From Entoloma clypeatum (taxonomy: Eukaryota; Basidiomycota; Agaricomycetes; Agaricales; Entolomataceae): DNA of 64,000 bases. Where the stretch lies: NCBI GenBank assembly GCA_963565915.1, contig OY751485.1, positions 3,162,001 to 3,226,000 on the forward strand, in the 5' to 3' direction. The first letter of the stretch is position 1, and each line of letters begins with the position of its first letter. Below the pieces are notes generated by a model that worked only from the letters and a program-made list of their open reading frames with translations, had not been told where the DNA came from and made no database searches. Position numbers and translations under genes: made by a program. Shown here piece by piece: positions 17,343 through 28,192 of the stretch.

Positions 17343-17846
17343 AGGACTCCTTCCACAGCCCGGCAGTTCCTCCTTTCATGTATGAGACTGTGAAGAGGAT
17401 TTTCTTCTTGTCGGAGTTGTAGATGTCATCATTCATTTCCAAATATAAGTTCACATCAAACAAAAATTCTGACAGTTTTCTTCTGTCTCCATTGAAGATC
17501 GCCAGCGGGCTGACCTTGATCTCTTTTTCTGGGGTTCTTGCCTGAGAAGTCATTTCTACAGGTACTGGTTTAACTGGGTGTCTGGGGTCTTTGGTGCAGC
17601 AACAGCAACAGCTGGCGGCAGTTGGATTCGTCTTGGGGAGAGGTAAGAGGGTGTTGTAGGTTTGACTGGTACGAAAGAGGTGGTTACTCTTCTGTACGGT
17701 GTCGGCGGTTGTCGTGGTGTAATGGGTGCGTCAATGAACTCCTATTTGTCTTCTAAGTTGGACAAGACTCCAAAGGTTGATCGTCAGGGAGGAATCTTTG
17801 TGTCTAAAACCGCGGTGGGTTGACAACGTAGATCAGCTTGACCTTT
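17343..17846 (-). pseudogene. Element C gag 5' part and leader
   Basis: An ATG at 17553 starts a Gag-like frame (SPLAIFNGDRRKLSEFLFDV, ILFTVSYMKGGTAGLWKES) cut at 17343 by element D. The frame resumes at 10772 after one AGGAC copy is removed. Bases 17554-17846 are the untranslated leader. The primer-binding site lies at 17844-17833 on the minus strand, next to the LTR. Confidence 0.8.
17833..17844 (-). other. Element C primer-binding site (self-priming)
   Basis: AGGTCAAGCTGA, two bases inside the LTR, is repeated exactly (12 nt) on the plus strand of the LTR at 18056-18067. The RNA 5' end at about 18067 would pair with it. Confidence 0.7.
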
Positions 17847-18232
17847 TGTTACAGCAATTGCCTACAACAACAAGTCCAAGGATCGGATCACATGGGTTCG
17901 AACTGGTTTCCACAACAAGTCCCTCAATAGGTCGACTTGGTCAAGATCAGTGAGCTCCTCAAGAGGACGACTCGGTTCGGTTCAGCAGAGCTAAGTCCTC
18001 ACAAGGCACTTAGTTTGAGAGCATTCCAGATAAGACAGGTAAGCGTTAGTTGCCTAGGTCAAGCTGAGGACCTCTACCCTAAGGTTACAAGTCTTATATA
18101 TGTTATCCTATGGCTATAAACAAGTAGATGCTGCGCAGGAGCTAAATAAGCCATTCGTTAGATAAATGTTTCAAGGGGGCTGTGGCATAGGAGTCAGAGA
18201 TAAGGCCTCAAGGCCATGAGTCAGAGATAACA
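17847..18232 (-). repeat. Element C 5' LTR
   Basis: An LTR inferred from its ends, TGTTA at 17847 and TAACA at 18232 (386 bp), from its place upstream of gag and from internal signals. A minus-strand TATA box TATATAAGAC lies at 18100-18091, and the predicted start at about 18067 is 33 nt on. No second copy is in the window to confirm the borders. The flank AGTGA at 18233-18237 would be the target duplication, and host DNA begins here. Confidence 0.7.
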
Positions 18233-19055
18233 AGTGAAAATGTAGCTAAAAGGGGAATTGTCCAAGTCATAGCACTGATAGAGGGGACACATGTCCCAGG
18301 GTCGTTGGGGTTAAGTGAAACGGGGTCAGATAGAGATCGAGGGTCGAAAGGTCACGTGAAGGTGCACAGGGAAGAGGGTGAAAAAGTGTAACAGTAAGCA
18401 AGGGGGTGGCAGAATGGGAAGACCTGGGGTGGGGGAGGGGGGGTCCTACCTGGGGAAAAAAAAAAGTTGCACACCCCAAATTATGACATAATCCTACCAA
18501 AAACAGCAGTCCCACACAACCACCAAACCCTTTGCCCAGTGTGCAGGTGGAAGGTGACCTGCCCTGCTCACCTTTCAATACTGTAGTTCTTCTGTGCTCC
18601 ACCCTGCCGGCACCTTGTCAGAGACCCACACATGCACATCGGGGACCAGCTCCTTTGTGGTCGCCCACATGGCACGACAGCATCCCCTCGGGCCAACCCT
18701 CTCCAGCTCCCATGTCACAGACAACTCTGCCAGCACCTCGTTAGAGACCCACACACATGAGTCGGGGACCAGCTCCCTCACAACATCGCGCATGACTGGG
18801 GGCAGGACGGCCTTGACCCACAGCATCGCCTTGGGCAGGGTGAACACGACACAGGAGGGGGGTTGTGTGCGCTGTTTGTGAGGAGTCAAGGACGGTGAAT
18901 GGGCATGATGGGGCTGGGTGCGGGTGGGGACTGGGACAGTGTGGAACGAGAGTGGTCAGGCAACATTTCTGCTCCCCATCACGCGCTTATGATTTTTTTT
19001 TTGGTTTTTCATGTCATTTATTCTTGGAAAAACATATATGCGTGAGTACAACATA
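18233..19055. other. Gene-poor stretch with low-complexity and internal repeats
   Basis: No gene can be supported. It holds a G-rich run ending in an A tract (about 18425-18465), matched loosely by another at about 19060-19098. A roughly 124-bp internal repeat (from about 18606 and from about 18730, both with gagacccacaca and cggggaccagctcc) on the minus strand reads as two copies of an ELVPD..VWVS motif within a 104-codon frame (18575-18889). That frame may be a decayed gene of unknown kind. Confidence 0.6.
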
Positions 19056-19059
19056 CTAA

Positions 19060-19440
19060 ATTAGGAAGGAGGGGGGTCCCTGGGGCCCGAAAAAAAAAAG
19101 TTCGACCCCCGGTATATTTTTTCTGTTCCGCCACCCTCTTGTGAGTAAGCACACATCATGAACCTTCTTTTCGGATTGTAGAGCCACATCGCGTTGTCGC
19201 CACTGACCACAATTGCATGTTGTCCCCGTCTTTCTGATTTTGCTTCCCAAGCAAGTTCAAAGGTGTCATGATGAAGGTTTATTTTATCCTTGTGACCATC
19301 CTCGAGGGCCATAAGCAGGGGCAGCCAGAATGTCGGGGTTTTTCCAGAACCTATTGGGGCAATCTATTAGTATAACATCTTTCCTTTCGTGGAGTGCAAG
19401 GGCAATATGGACCTGAAACCAGCAAGCAACCTTGTTGAAA
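19060..19440 (-). pseudogene. Fragment of a superfamily-2 (RecQ/DEAD-like) helicase
   Basis: Reading the minus strand from about 19430, QVHIALALHERKDVI precedes a Walker A motif IGSGKTPTFWLPLLMA with an intron-like gap between. Then comes LEDGHKDKINLHHD, a frame with several compatible residues, and a breakdown after about 19100. This resembles the first motifs of RecQ-like helicases that are expanded and often fragmented in Agaricomycetes. Nothing downstream (DEAH, motif III, helicase C domain) is present, so it is a relic. Confidence 0.6.
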
Positions 19441-19986
19441 TGAACTATGATAGCAATATACTTTCAGAGAAGGGAATGAGTGCATAGGGAACCTATTGAT
19501 GTGTGCTTACTCATTGATTTTATTCTGTTTGCCGAGATGTGTAATTAAACCCTGTACTAGGTTTATGAGAGTGTATTTTGGAAGATCCCCCGACGATTTC
19601 TGGTGTCCGAGTTGATCGGGAATGCATGAAGCACATGCTATGGTTTTCGGATAAAGGGTGGTATAAACTGTACGAGAGGATGGTTTTAGGAGCCTGGGGC
19701 AACCCCGGGTCATGTAGCGCGCGTGAAATCAGACTCTATATCAGCGTCGTCAATCAAATCCAATCAAGAGACGCTGATACTAGGGGAGACTACAATGCAA
19801 ATAACTTGATAAACAAATACATAAAATTCGATGCCATTGATTTGTATACAGATCAAGTACAGCTGGAATTTTTAGTGACTTCTTGCAATTCGAGACTGGC
19901 CGAATGACTTGGCTTGCTTGGAAGTCAGTCGCCGAATGCATGCATTACAGTAAATACTAGATAGAGTACATTCAAGCGCAACAGAT
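19441..19986. other. Intergenic, no feature recognised
   Basis: AT-richer DNA between the helicase fragment and the end of the deacetylase gene. Open frames here have no family resemblance, and no RNA gene was recognised. Confidence 0.6.
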
Positions 19987-22819
19987 TCATGATAGTCTTC
20001 GACCAGTCGATTCTCTCAAAGGATACCTATTCAATTGCTGCTTGACAAATTGGGAAATTCCTGGCAGGGCTCGAAGGACAAGTCTGACGGGTTGTGATTC
20101 GTCTAGATATATATATCAAGACACGCAATGCAAATGGATTCTGGGACACACCTATCTTTATGATATCTCCATGCTTTTTAAGGCTCTTTTGCACGACCTC
20201 CGGGGCCAAGATTCTATGAGTCGAGGGGATAGCCATCAAAGAATTCTGCATATTGATTATCAGTCAAGAGGTGTTCTGGAGAACAGCTAGCAAACCTTTC
20301 GGTACCACTCCATCACCTCATCTGAAATTTTCGGCACGGATGGTAGAGTAGAATGTCCGACAATCTGAATAAGACCTCTGACATATTTCATGATGCTCGC
20401 GGCTGTATGTCATGGCCGGGTTACATCGGAGGTTGACTATCAAGTGGAATGACGCACGCCGACGATCAATAAGGTCCATCACTGGTTGATTGCCTGGTCC
20501 GTGACCGATGAGGATGACATGTCGGGCATTCGAGAGCCTTTGTATGGTCTAGGTAAGGTTGGACGCCCCAGGTTCTGAAACTTACTGTACATAATTGTCC
20601 CACAAATAGGTCACAATATCTTTACCAAAGTCATCCGATGATTTGCTCCGCTGAATTTCTTGAGTCCACAGGCACACAAATTAAGATCAAGATAACATGT
20701 ACCGTGGAAGTTACAACAGGCTTGGGGAACAGGTTGGCGTCCAAAAGTGCATAGCCCTCGTTTTTCACCCACTGAACTAGCCGCTTCGAAAAGTCAAGCT
20801 ACCGCAAGGGTGAGAAGAGTTCTGTCGATTCCGATGGAGACATACCAAATAGGACCGCTCCAATTCTACATCACACGTCGCTGATGACTGCAACTCCAGT
20901 CGAAGGTTTCCACTAATTTTAGGCGTCAATTGCAGTCGGACGTCAGCACAGAGGAAACTCACAATTCATGAACAAAAACGACCAAGGTTCCGTTGTCAAA
21001 GATATCGGGGCTGCGTGGCATGCTCTCATATTCATATCAAGAAGGACAACATTACACACGTGCACATGATTTGGGTGGAAAAACGTTGTTCAAGTTCTGC
21101 TGTAATCAAAGGAATCTGCATCATGTCGTGTTGGGTATAGAGGTAATGTTGTCGATGTGCCTTGAGTATTTCTGGGAAGGAGGTCAATAGATAAGTTCAG
21201 TCACGAAATAAAGTATCGTTGCCTGGGATAGAGAAACTGATTTCTTCTAGACCTGGAGTGAGGTGGATCAATCAAAGTTGATTGATCCAGGGGGAAAGAG
21301 CGTACCCTCACGTGGCTCGCAAGCCTTAGGCTCAACGTTTTTCCAATACTTGCTTTGCTCTCTTGCGACGAGGTAAACGGTTTCTGTAGCTGTCTCGCCA
21401 GCAATCATCGGTGCTAATTGATCCGGAGCTTCGCCGAGGAGGACTCTTGTGACTGCTAATGCCGATTTTGATATGGAATCGAGATTATATCCCCCCTGTC
21501 AGGGGCTTTAGTAACATACATTCCGCAATGTAAAAAATTGGGGTATCCCACTTCGAGCGCGACAACCAATCGACCCCCTGCAAGCCCTGAAAGCATGTGT
21601 GTCATATGTGCATATCCTGTAGGAGTTACGAAGCATTCTCCGAGATCATCGCCAGCCGCAGCATCAAATCCTGCGGAAACTGGGAAGCATTAGCGGGTGA
21701 AGATCATTACGGGGTAAAACCAACTGATAACGAGCTCAGGAGCAAATTCCATAGCGATGGGCATGATTACTTTCTGAAATGCATGGATATAATCTGCATC
21801 TCCCATGCCTTTCTCAGGCCAGGGAATATTTACGGAACTAGGTAAGAGTTCAGCCAATTTGAAAAGCATCAAACTCGGAGATTGACTTACTAGCCCAGTC
21901 CAGGTCCTTCTCCACATGATTGAAGACCTCCAAAAGGACCACATGGATAGAATGTGCCTTGTTCGTAACGATGAAGGGAGACATATAAGACAGAGGGATC
22001 CTCATTGAATGCCCTTTGAGTCCCGTTACCTGTCCGGCATTCGAGATAAAGCAATTTGGCCATTGGATGGTACCTCACCGTGATGGACATCCCTTCATGA
22101 CTGTTAATACTTGGTAGCACGGACTCCAGAGATTGCGCACCAATCTAAAATCATGATCTTCTTCATAGGTGTCAACTGTTGTACTACTCTTGCGGCCACT
22201 GCAACATTGTTGAAAAAACAAAAACCCATATGTTCGTCAGGCTCTGCGTGGTGACCAGGAGGTCTGACGATGGCAAAAGTCTTTTTGAGCTCCTGTCGTG
22301 CAACTGATAAGCAAGCTTCGATCACTCCTCCACAGCTCAAGAGAGCGGCGCGGGTGGTTCCCGGCATGACATAAAGCGAAAGCTGTTCATAATAGTCCTC
22401 CGAATCGACTCTTTCTTGCTCGGTCATCTCTGGGCAATAACGAAATTCAGAGCCGGAAAACGTGAAGTTCCCCGGATGGGAAACCTACTCTGTATAGCTG
22501 CTACTTTATCCCAATGATCCTCGCTGTGGACCAAGAGGGCTTCCTCTTTCAGGACGGGTCTAATCGGAAGTCGCTTCATCTTTTCGGTGTGCCGGGCTGC
22601 AATTAGGGCCGCATGTATTCGTTTGATACGCTCTGGATTTTCTGGGTGGCCGTGAGGCGAAAAGTGCGAAGTCATTTCGCTCGAGAAAACATAACCAACT
22701 GTATAGTCGGATGGGTGCAACGGCACAGAGGAAGCACGAGGGTGATCGAGGGCGGGAGAGACGAGAAAGGATGTTGCTGGTTGGGCATCCACGTCCATGT
22801 TGGTGCCATCTCCAGCCAT
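19987..22819 (-). CDS. hda1: HDA1-type class II histone deacetylase with Arb2 domain
   Basis: A multi-exon gene from ATG 22819 to TGA 19987. Exon 1 (22489-22819) ends in the deacetylase N-terminus, and exon 2 (22141-22429) carries [21 protein letters not shown] 14-nt exon (22079-22092) supplies DVHH, and the exon from 22029 continues GNGTQRAF. Later exons give [25 protein letters not shown] and [12 protein letters not shown]: metal ligands and catalytic Tyr all present. The carboxy-terminal part has an Arb2 domain ([25 protein letters not shown]). The enzyme removes acetyl groups from H3/H2B and supports repression and silencing in the nucleus. It is complete; exact borders of the Arb2-region exons are by eye. 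It is divergent from the next gene across 319 bp. Confidence 0.9.
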
Positions 22820-23138
22820 AATCTGAGGCTAGCTTCGGAGAGGGGCTAATCCTCAGAAGAATTGCTTGATGACACGTGTAATGATGAGCTCTTGAATTCT
22901 CTGTGGTATCGTGCACTTGCAGTCGTCACGTACTAATGAGTACAGTATACTTGCTTGAAAGTTACAAACTGTTTGTCCCGGACAACATGAATTGCTAATC
23001 ACTTTACATAGAAATTTGCTTTCAAAGTTGCGAGCGTCTGCACAGCCATGCAGCAACGTTCTGCAGCTTGCCTCTCCATCTTGCTATCCAAGACTCTCCG
23101 ACATACAACAATATCTCTGCCCTCATTTTCCAAACACC
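22820..23138. promoter_or_regulatory. Divergent promoter region between deacetylase and membrane gene A
   Basis: 319 bp between two start codons facing away from each other. It must hold both promoters. No clear TATA box was identified, and T/C-rich stretches lie before 23139. Confidence 0.5.
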
Positions 23139-24187
23139 ATGGCTTTCAGCTGCCGCGAACTCTTTTGTCCCAGCGAAACATTCTGCTGTTGCCTACCTGT
23201 AAGAATTGGGGTCATCGTGATATCTTTCCTGGAAACTCTCCTGGCAGGAGTCCTTTCGATCGTTCTTTGGTTCGAGTTTGTCAGTAAGTTCCATACCAAA
23301 TTATCTTGCAGAAAGCCTTCAGAATCTCAGAGAGATCCGGTAGGTTCTCCCCACTTGATAGACAGTGAGCGCGTTGCATTCGTATTTGCTGCACTTGTGG
23401 AGACAACTCTTTCCCTCGCATCCGTCTTGGGGTAAGTCCAATCATGTAAAAGCTGTAATTTGTAAACCGGATTCTTCCAGGTTCGTTGGCGCCGTCGTTC
23501 AGAAGCAGGTTTTTGTGCAAGCTTATGCTTATTTCATTTATGTGCACTTTCTCCTGAACGTTGGCGTTGCGGCCTTTCTACTGTCATCCATCACCCGCTT
23601 CTCAACAAAAATCAACGCGGAAGCCTGCCAGGCAACCCAAGATCAGTGCACTGGAATCCTGAAGGTGGCTACTTGGGTATATTACGCTGTTGCGGCCTTT
23701 GTGTTACTTGTTGAATTTTGTACGGCAATTTTATCCTCTAGTTCATGTTCCCATGCATTGACGTGATCCCGCAGACGTAGTGTTGATAACAACGTGTTAC
23801 CTCGCTCAGATCAAGAGCGAGAAACTCAGAGCAGAAGCATTGCGCATGGAGAACGAAGCAGTGTTTGGACTGGTTTCTGGGAACAAGAGTCAGTATTCGG
23901 GCATTCCCGGAGGCCAAAACATGGGGGTATTTGGCCATGGTGATTTCGATGCTGAGGAATTTGACCCCTACGAGCTCAACCCGCAACCACATGAGAGGCC
24001 ACGAGAAACTGAATGGCTCCAACCATCTGTAGGCCCGTCCTCTGGAGATCAATATGATGGTGTGGGGGCGGAGGAGCTTGGATATGGAGGGGGGTTTTGG
24101 ACACACAGGGAAATATCTGACCAAGAAAAGGTGCGACTCGAAAAGAGGTTGGCCATGGAGGACGAGTGTCTGCCAAAATATGTGTAA
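23139..24187 (+). CDS. Four-helix membrane protein A (uncharacterised)
   Basis: Exons 23139-23283, 23362-23431, 23481-23719 and 23775-24187 give 288 residues. The N-terminus is cysteine-rich (FCPSETFCCCLPVRIGV). Four hydrophobic segments follow, the second and third around VAFVFAALVETTLSLASVLG and AYFIYVHFLLNVGVAAFLL. Between the third and fourth lies a loop with two Cys (ACQATQDQC). A hydrophilic, acidic and proline-containing tail of about 120 residues ends LPKYV. It is similar to gene B at 29964 in start motif, helix pattern and a 70-nt second exon of the same phase. Tetraspan-like topology is inferred; function is unknown. Confidence 0.75.
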
Positions 24188-24525
24188 TTTATGTAAAAAA
24201 AAACGTGACCCCAAACCGATCTGAGACAAGGCGTCGCAAAATCATCCCAAGGAAATGGCCGTTTTTGGGCCAAAAATGGGCCGAATATATATGGAAGCAT
24301 CCCGCGGCCTCGCCCATCATTGCCGCCAACTTCATCCAAATTTACACCTCTGATACTTATCTTCGTTTCCGTCCACTCTGGAGCACCTGTTACGATGTTC
24401 TACTTCGTCGTCCCCCCTTGGCCTGTGAGATACACCTGTACCATATTATGCAATAATCGATAACACAAAGATTCCTATTAGGTAGCGGGCTTTGCCCCAC
24501 CGTTATTTAGCATAGAAGAACGATT
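24188..24525. other. Convergent 3' intergenic region
   Basis: 338 bp between the stop codons of membrane gene A and COG5. No gene seen. Confidence 0.6.
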
Positions 24526-27500
24526 TCAAGGGGATGGTTTAGGAACCTGGACGTGGATGTCCCCCACCTTAAGTACTATCCGCGCAAGTTTGAGGTAGTC
24601 CCTGGCCGCCTGGTTATCCTTGCTCTCAGGCTCAGACACCTCCCAGTGCGCAAGTCCTCCCTCAATCAGCGTCCATGCCTCTCTTTCGGTATGTTCGTCC
24701 ACCCATCGGACATATTCGGCTTCTTGCCACCCATGCAGTTCATGAGGGAGAAGTACCGGAGAGCGAACGATAATGTGGTGCAGCACAATCAAAGGTGGGA
24801 GGCCTGCCGTGCGCTCTGGATCAGCCAGCAGCGCGCTATCGAGGAACAATAACGGTCTGTATGTGTAATGTCGAATTGAGTTCCGTTCATAGCATGGAAC
24901 ACTCACCTCATTGCTCTGAGAGCTCGATAATCATCGCCAATCGATTCCAGATTGCCTCCACGTTTGCTTTGCGGATTGTCAACCATGAAAGCGCTCAGAC
25001 CAAACTCCAGTTCGGTCATGTCGCTGGTGAGCTGCAGTTTGCCACTTTCTGTGAGAGGCCTCGCGATCGAGACATGCAGAACAAAGGTTCGAATCACGAA
25101 ACTGACAATATCCATGAGCCTGGATGACACAGTTTTCAATGGAACAAGGGACTTGAAAGTCACAGGTATTACGAACCATGTCCGGCCGGCTTCCCCAATG
25201 CTGAATTTGCTCAACACTTCTGCTTTCACAAACGCCAACTTCTCCACGAGCTCCTTCATATAGAAACTAGGACCACCCATCCCGGACATAGAGTCTGCGG
25301 TCTTTCCAAAATCCACGCGATGGAGCTTCGCGATTATAGCACCAAACTCGCGGCGTATGGATGCTTTGATAGGCCCAACTAAATTCTCGTATGCCTGCAA
25401 TATATTCTGAAGGGAGTTGAATACATCAGGGAAACTTTGGCCGCTGGCGTGCAGCACGTACCTGTACACTCAAATGTAGTGCGCTGAAAAAGGCTTCCGA
25501 TTGCTCGGCTTTCAGTTTCTCAAGACGGTGCCAACATTGATACAAGCAAGACGCCAATTGAGCATTTGAAATTTGCTGTGGTGTGGCTGTTGGTCCAATT
25601 AAAGCAGTCGCTGAACGATCCTTGACCACCTTTGAGGCGGGGCGTGACTATTGTGGAAGACATGGACAAGCAGGAATCCTTACCATTCCGCCCATTCTTG
25701 ACAAAAACATGTCTAAACTCAAGGCGGCATTTTTCGAGACCGATTTTACCAGCAAAGGATCAAACCTCGCCGAGTCAAGCTCGTTCGCCACAGCACGTGC
25801 AATGCTGATACCCTCATTAAAGCCTGGAGGAGCTCTGATGCCACCGGAAAAGGCCTGTGCGACGGCTTCATTGAGTTTATTAGAGGACCGGGAAAGATAC
25901 GAGGATTCGAAATTGGATAAGGATCGAAGGATGAAGACGGCCTCAGGGCTGAAAAAAGCGTGACTCTCGATGACTTTGAGGTCAGAGGGGACATGATACC
26001 TCGCACCTTTGATGCGACTGGCTATACACTGTATCTGTATGGAGGGCGATCTTGGCAAAAAATTCTTGAAATAGTCGCAAAAGCTTGGGATATCCATTGC
26101 AAAGTGTTTGCTGTAGAAAGGTTGAACCTGATTGAGAATGGCGTGAATCAAGCAATTTTTTTTTTCCGCGGGGAGTGAAAAAGCACACACTTTTCGCTGA
26201 ATCTCGAGCGTGTTTTTCCAAAGATCGCCCCAGAGATGTCCAAAATGTGGCGCTAGGTTTGTTATCAAGAGACTAGATAGATCAGACAGAAGATCATTTG
26301 AAGATTCCGTTGAAGCCGGATTGTGACCACCGACCTTCATCGCCTCTTCAAGGAACACGACACCTGTGACGGCATCTCTTTTCAATTTGAGAACCTTTTC
26401 CAACGTATACACCTGTCACGTATTGATTGAAACTGAGCCCAAGTTCCGATCAAGGAGTGGTTTAGATGGGAGTAAACGCGTCTCCTGAGAGAAAAGAAGC
26501 CTCTCCCACATCACCAAGAGCGAAAAGGACGGGTACACGAGGCTTGTGGGGGCGGATACAACCAAGATTATATGTCTGGATTGTACCTCCGTGAAGCTCC
26601 CCGGTTCTATTTCAAGATGCCACGGCGATTCGTAATCGTGTACCCACCTTTATACAGCAGTCAGCCATCTCTTCGGCCATGACCTCGAGGCGAGACCACA
26701 GGGCCGCAGTGAATTGTGGAGCAGTGATGTTGGTGGGTTCTGTTCTGACTCGTGACCGATAGATAGGTGGGGACTGAGGCAATGCAGGGGAGGTAGATTC
26801 TGGTTAAATGCGATGTGTCGGCCATTGTGAGATCATGATCCAAGAGTTCAGGGAGAGAAATAAGGCACCTTTAGCAAGGGCATCCTTGGATATCTTGGAG
26901 ATGTCAAATGCACAGCGGATTCTTTCTTCGACAGCCTGGGATAGATCGAGAATGAGGTTCCGCACGAGTTCTGCCAGGACACGAAGATTGTACGCAGTTT
27001 GTAGAGAAGATGCGAGGAGAGATTGATTCTGTTGAGATGGGCCAAAAATGTGTGCGAGAGATGTAGGGTGGACAGACCAATGTGTTGAGGCCAGCAAGGA
27101 CCATGCTTTCCATCTCAGCGGTAACCTTGGCGCGGGCTTCCTCGATGAAAGGCATATGAGCAGCAATAGCATCGATTGAGCGCAACGAGATGTTAGATGC
27201 CGCTTCATCTGTTGCCTCTTGAGAAAGCGTGACCTGAACTTGGTTCAAAATCTTTGGACCGGCCAATAATGCTGAAGAGTGTCGTGATGTGTGGCAATGA
27301 GGAGTATCGATGGCAACTCACTAAGTTCTGCAATGCTGAGGGCCGCTTTCGCGATTGTTCTCTCCTTGTCATCTTCGGGATCAGGTATATCTTTGGTCTG
27401 CGGCTGGGGCGTGTCGGAAGGTTGAGAGTTCTCGATCTCGTTCATTTGGATTTGAAGTCTGCGGGCAAGAACGACGAATCTGGAGGCGCGACGCAGGACA

Positions 27501-27946
27501 TCGGAGGCCTGGTGAAGTTTCTGAAGGCGTAACAGGTTTTCCTGGAGTGATTGATATGGTGCACGAATCTTGAGACGAAGCCTTGAGAAGAGGGTTGAGT
27601 TGCGACGAATGGGGATCAGAAATGACGGACTTGTCGAGAGAAGATTCCAAGTCGTTCAGACCGAATTTTACAGAGGTGAGAGAGCCTGAAAGATGGTTGA
27701 CATTAGAAGCCTGTGACAGGAGGCTTTGATGATGTGTGGCAACCTGAATGGAAGGTGAGAGATGGAGGCTGTGGGACAGGCTGTGGATCTGACCAAATTC
27801 TTGATGTGTTTAGATGTGTCTTCGATGGCAACGGAGAGCTTTGAAATGACTACGGGTGTCGGGTACGGCTCTGCGGCGAGGATGGCATTGGTGTAGTCGT
27901 TTGGGTCAAAGTCAGCATTGGCGAAGACGGTGAGATCGAAGGACAT
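24526..27946 (-). CDS. cog5: Conserved oligomeric Golgi complex subunit 5
   Basis: From ATG 27946 (MSFDLTVFANADFDPNDYTN) to TGA 24526, with several introns. The N-terminal part has the conserved COG5 start followed by coiled-coil helices (KLSVAIEDTSKHIKNLV, then IQMNEIENSQ-type helices). The middle is helical (FNGGIRAPPGFNEGISIARAVANELDSARFDP). The carboxy-terminal region (LLFLDSALLADPERTAGLPPLIVLHHIIVRSP, here given in part) is the most conserved block of COG5. The protein belongs to lobe B of the COG tether, which guides retrograde vesicles within the Golgi. Exon limits were not all resolved. It is divergent from the CipC-like gene across 246 bp. Confidence 0.85.
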
Positions 27947-28192
27947 GATTGCCGTGACCGGGGAGTGTGACGTCACGGAAAGGACGCATACTTAAGTGGT
28001 GCCCTCCATGTACAGCACAAATCAAGTACTTATCGCCAATCCCCCCGTCCTCCCCCGCTCGAGCTCACCCATCTCTCTCTCCAGCATAGCTTCCGTCCGG
28101 CCCCTCCCCCCAATTTCAAATCCCAGCCGTCTTGTACGTCCCCCACTGACGTCAATTCTCCTCCTCTTCACTCTTCTTCCACAGGGGGAGGC

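Noticed and set aside
17900..17930. GGGTTCGAACTGG, tRNA T-arm-like
   Set aside because: It lies within element C LTR, and no acceptor, D or anticodon arms can be placed around it.
19578..19907. 109-codon plus-strand frame
   Set aside because: No family resemblance, composition like noncoding DNA, and no splice partners.
20042..20290. Plus-strand frame within the Arb2 part of the deacetylase
   Set aside because: The reverse strand here carries conserved deacetylase C-terminal motifs, so this is a shadow frame.
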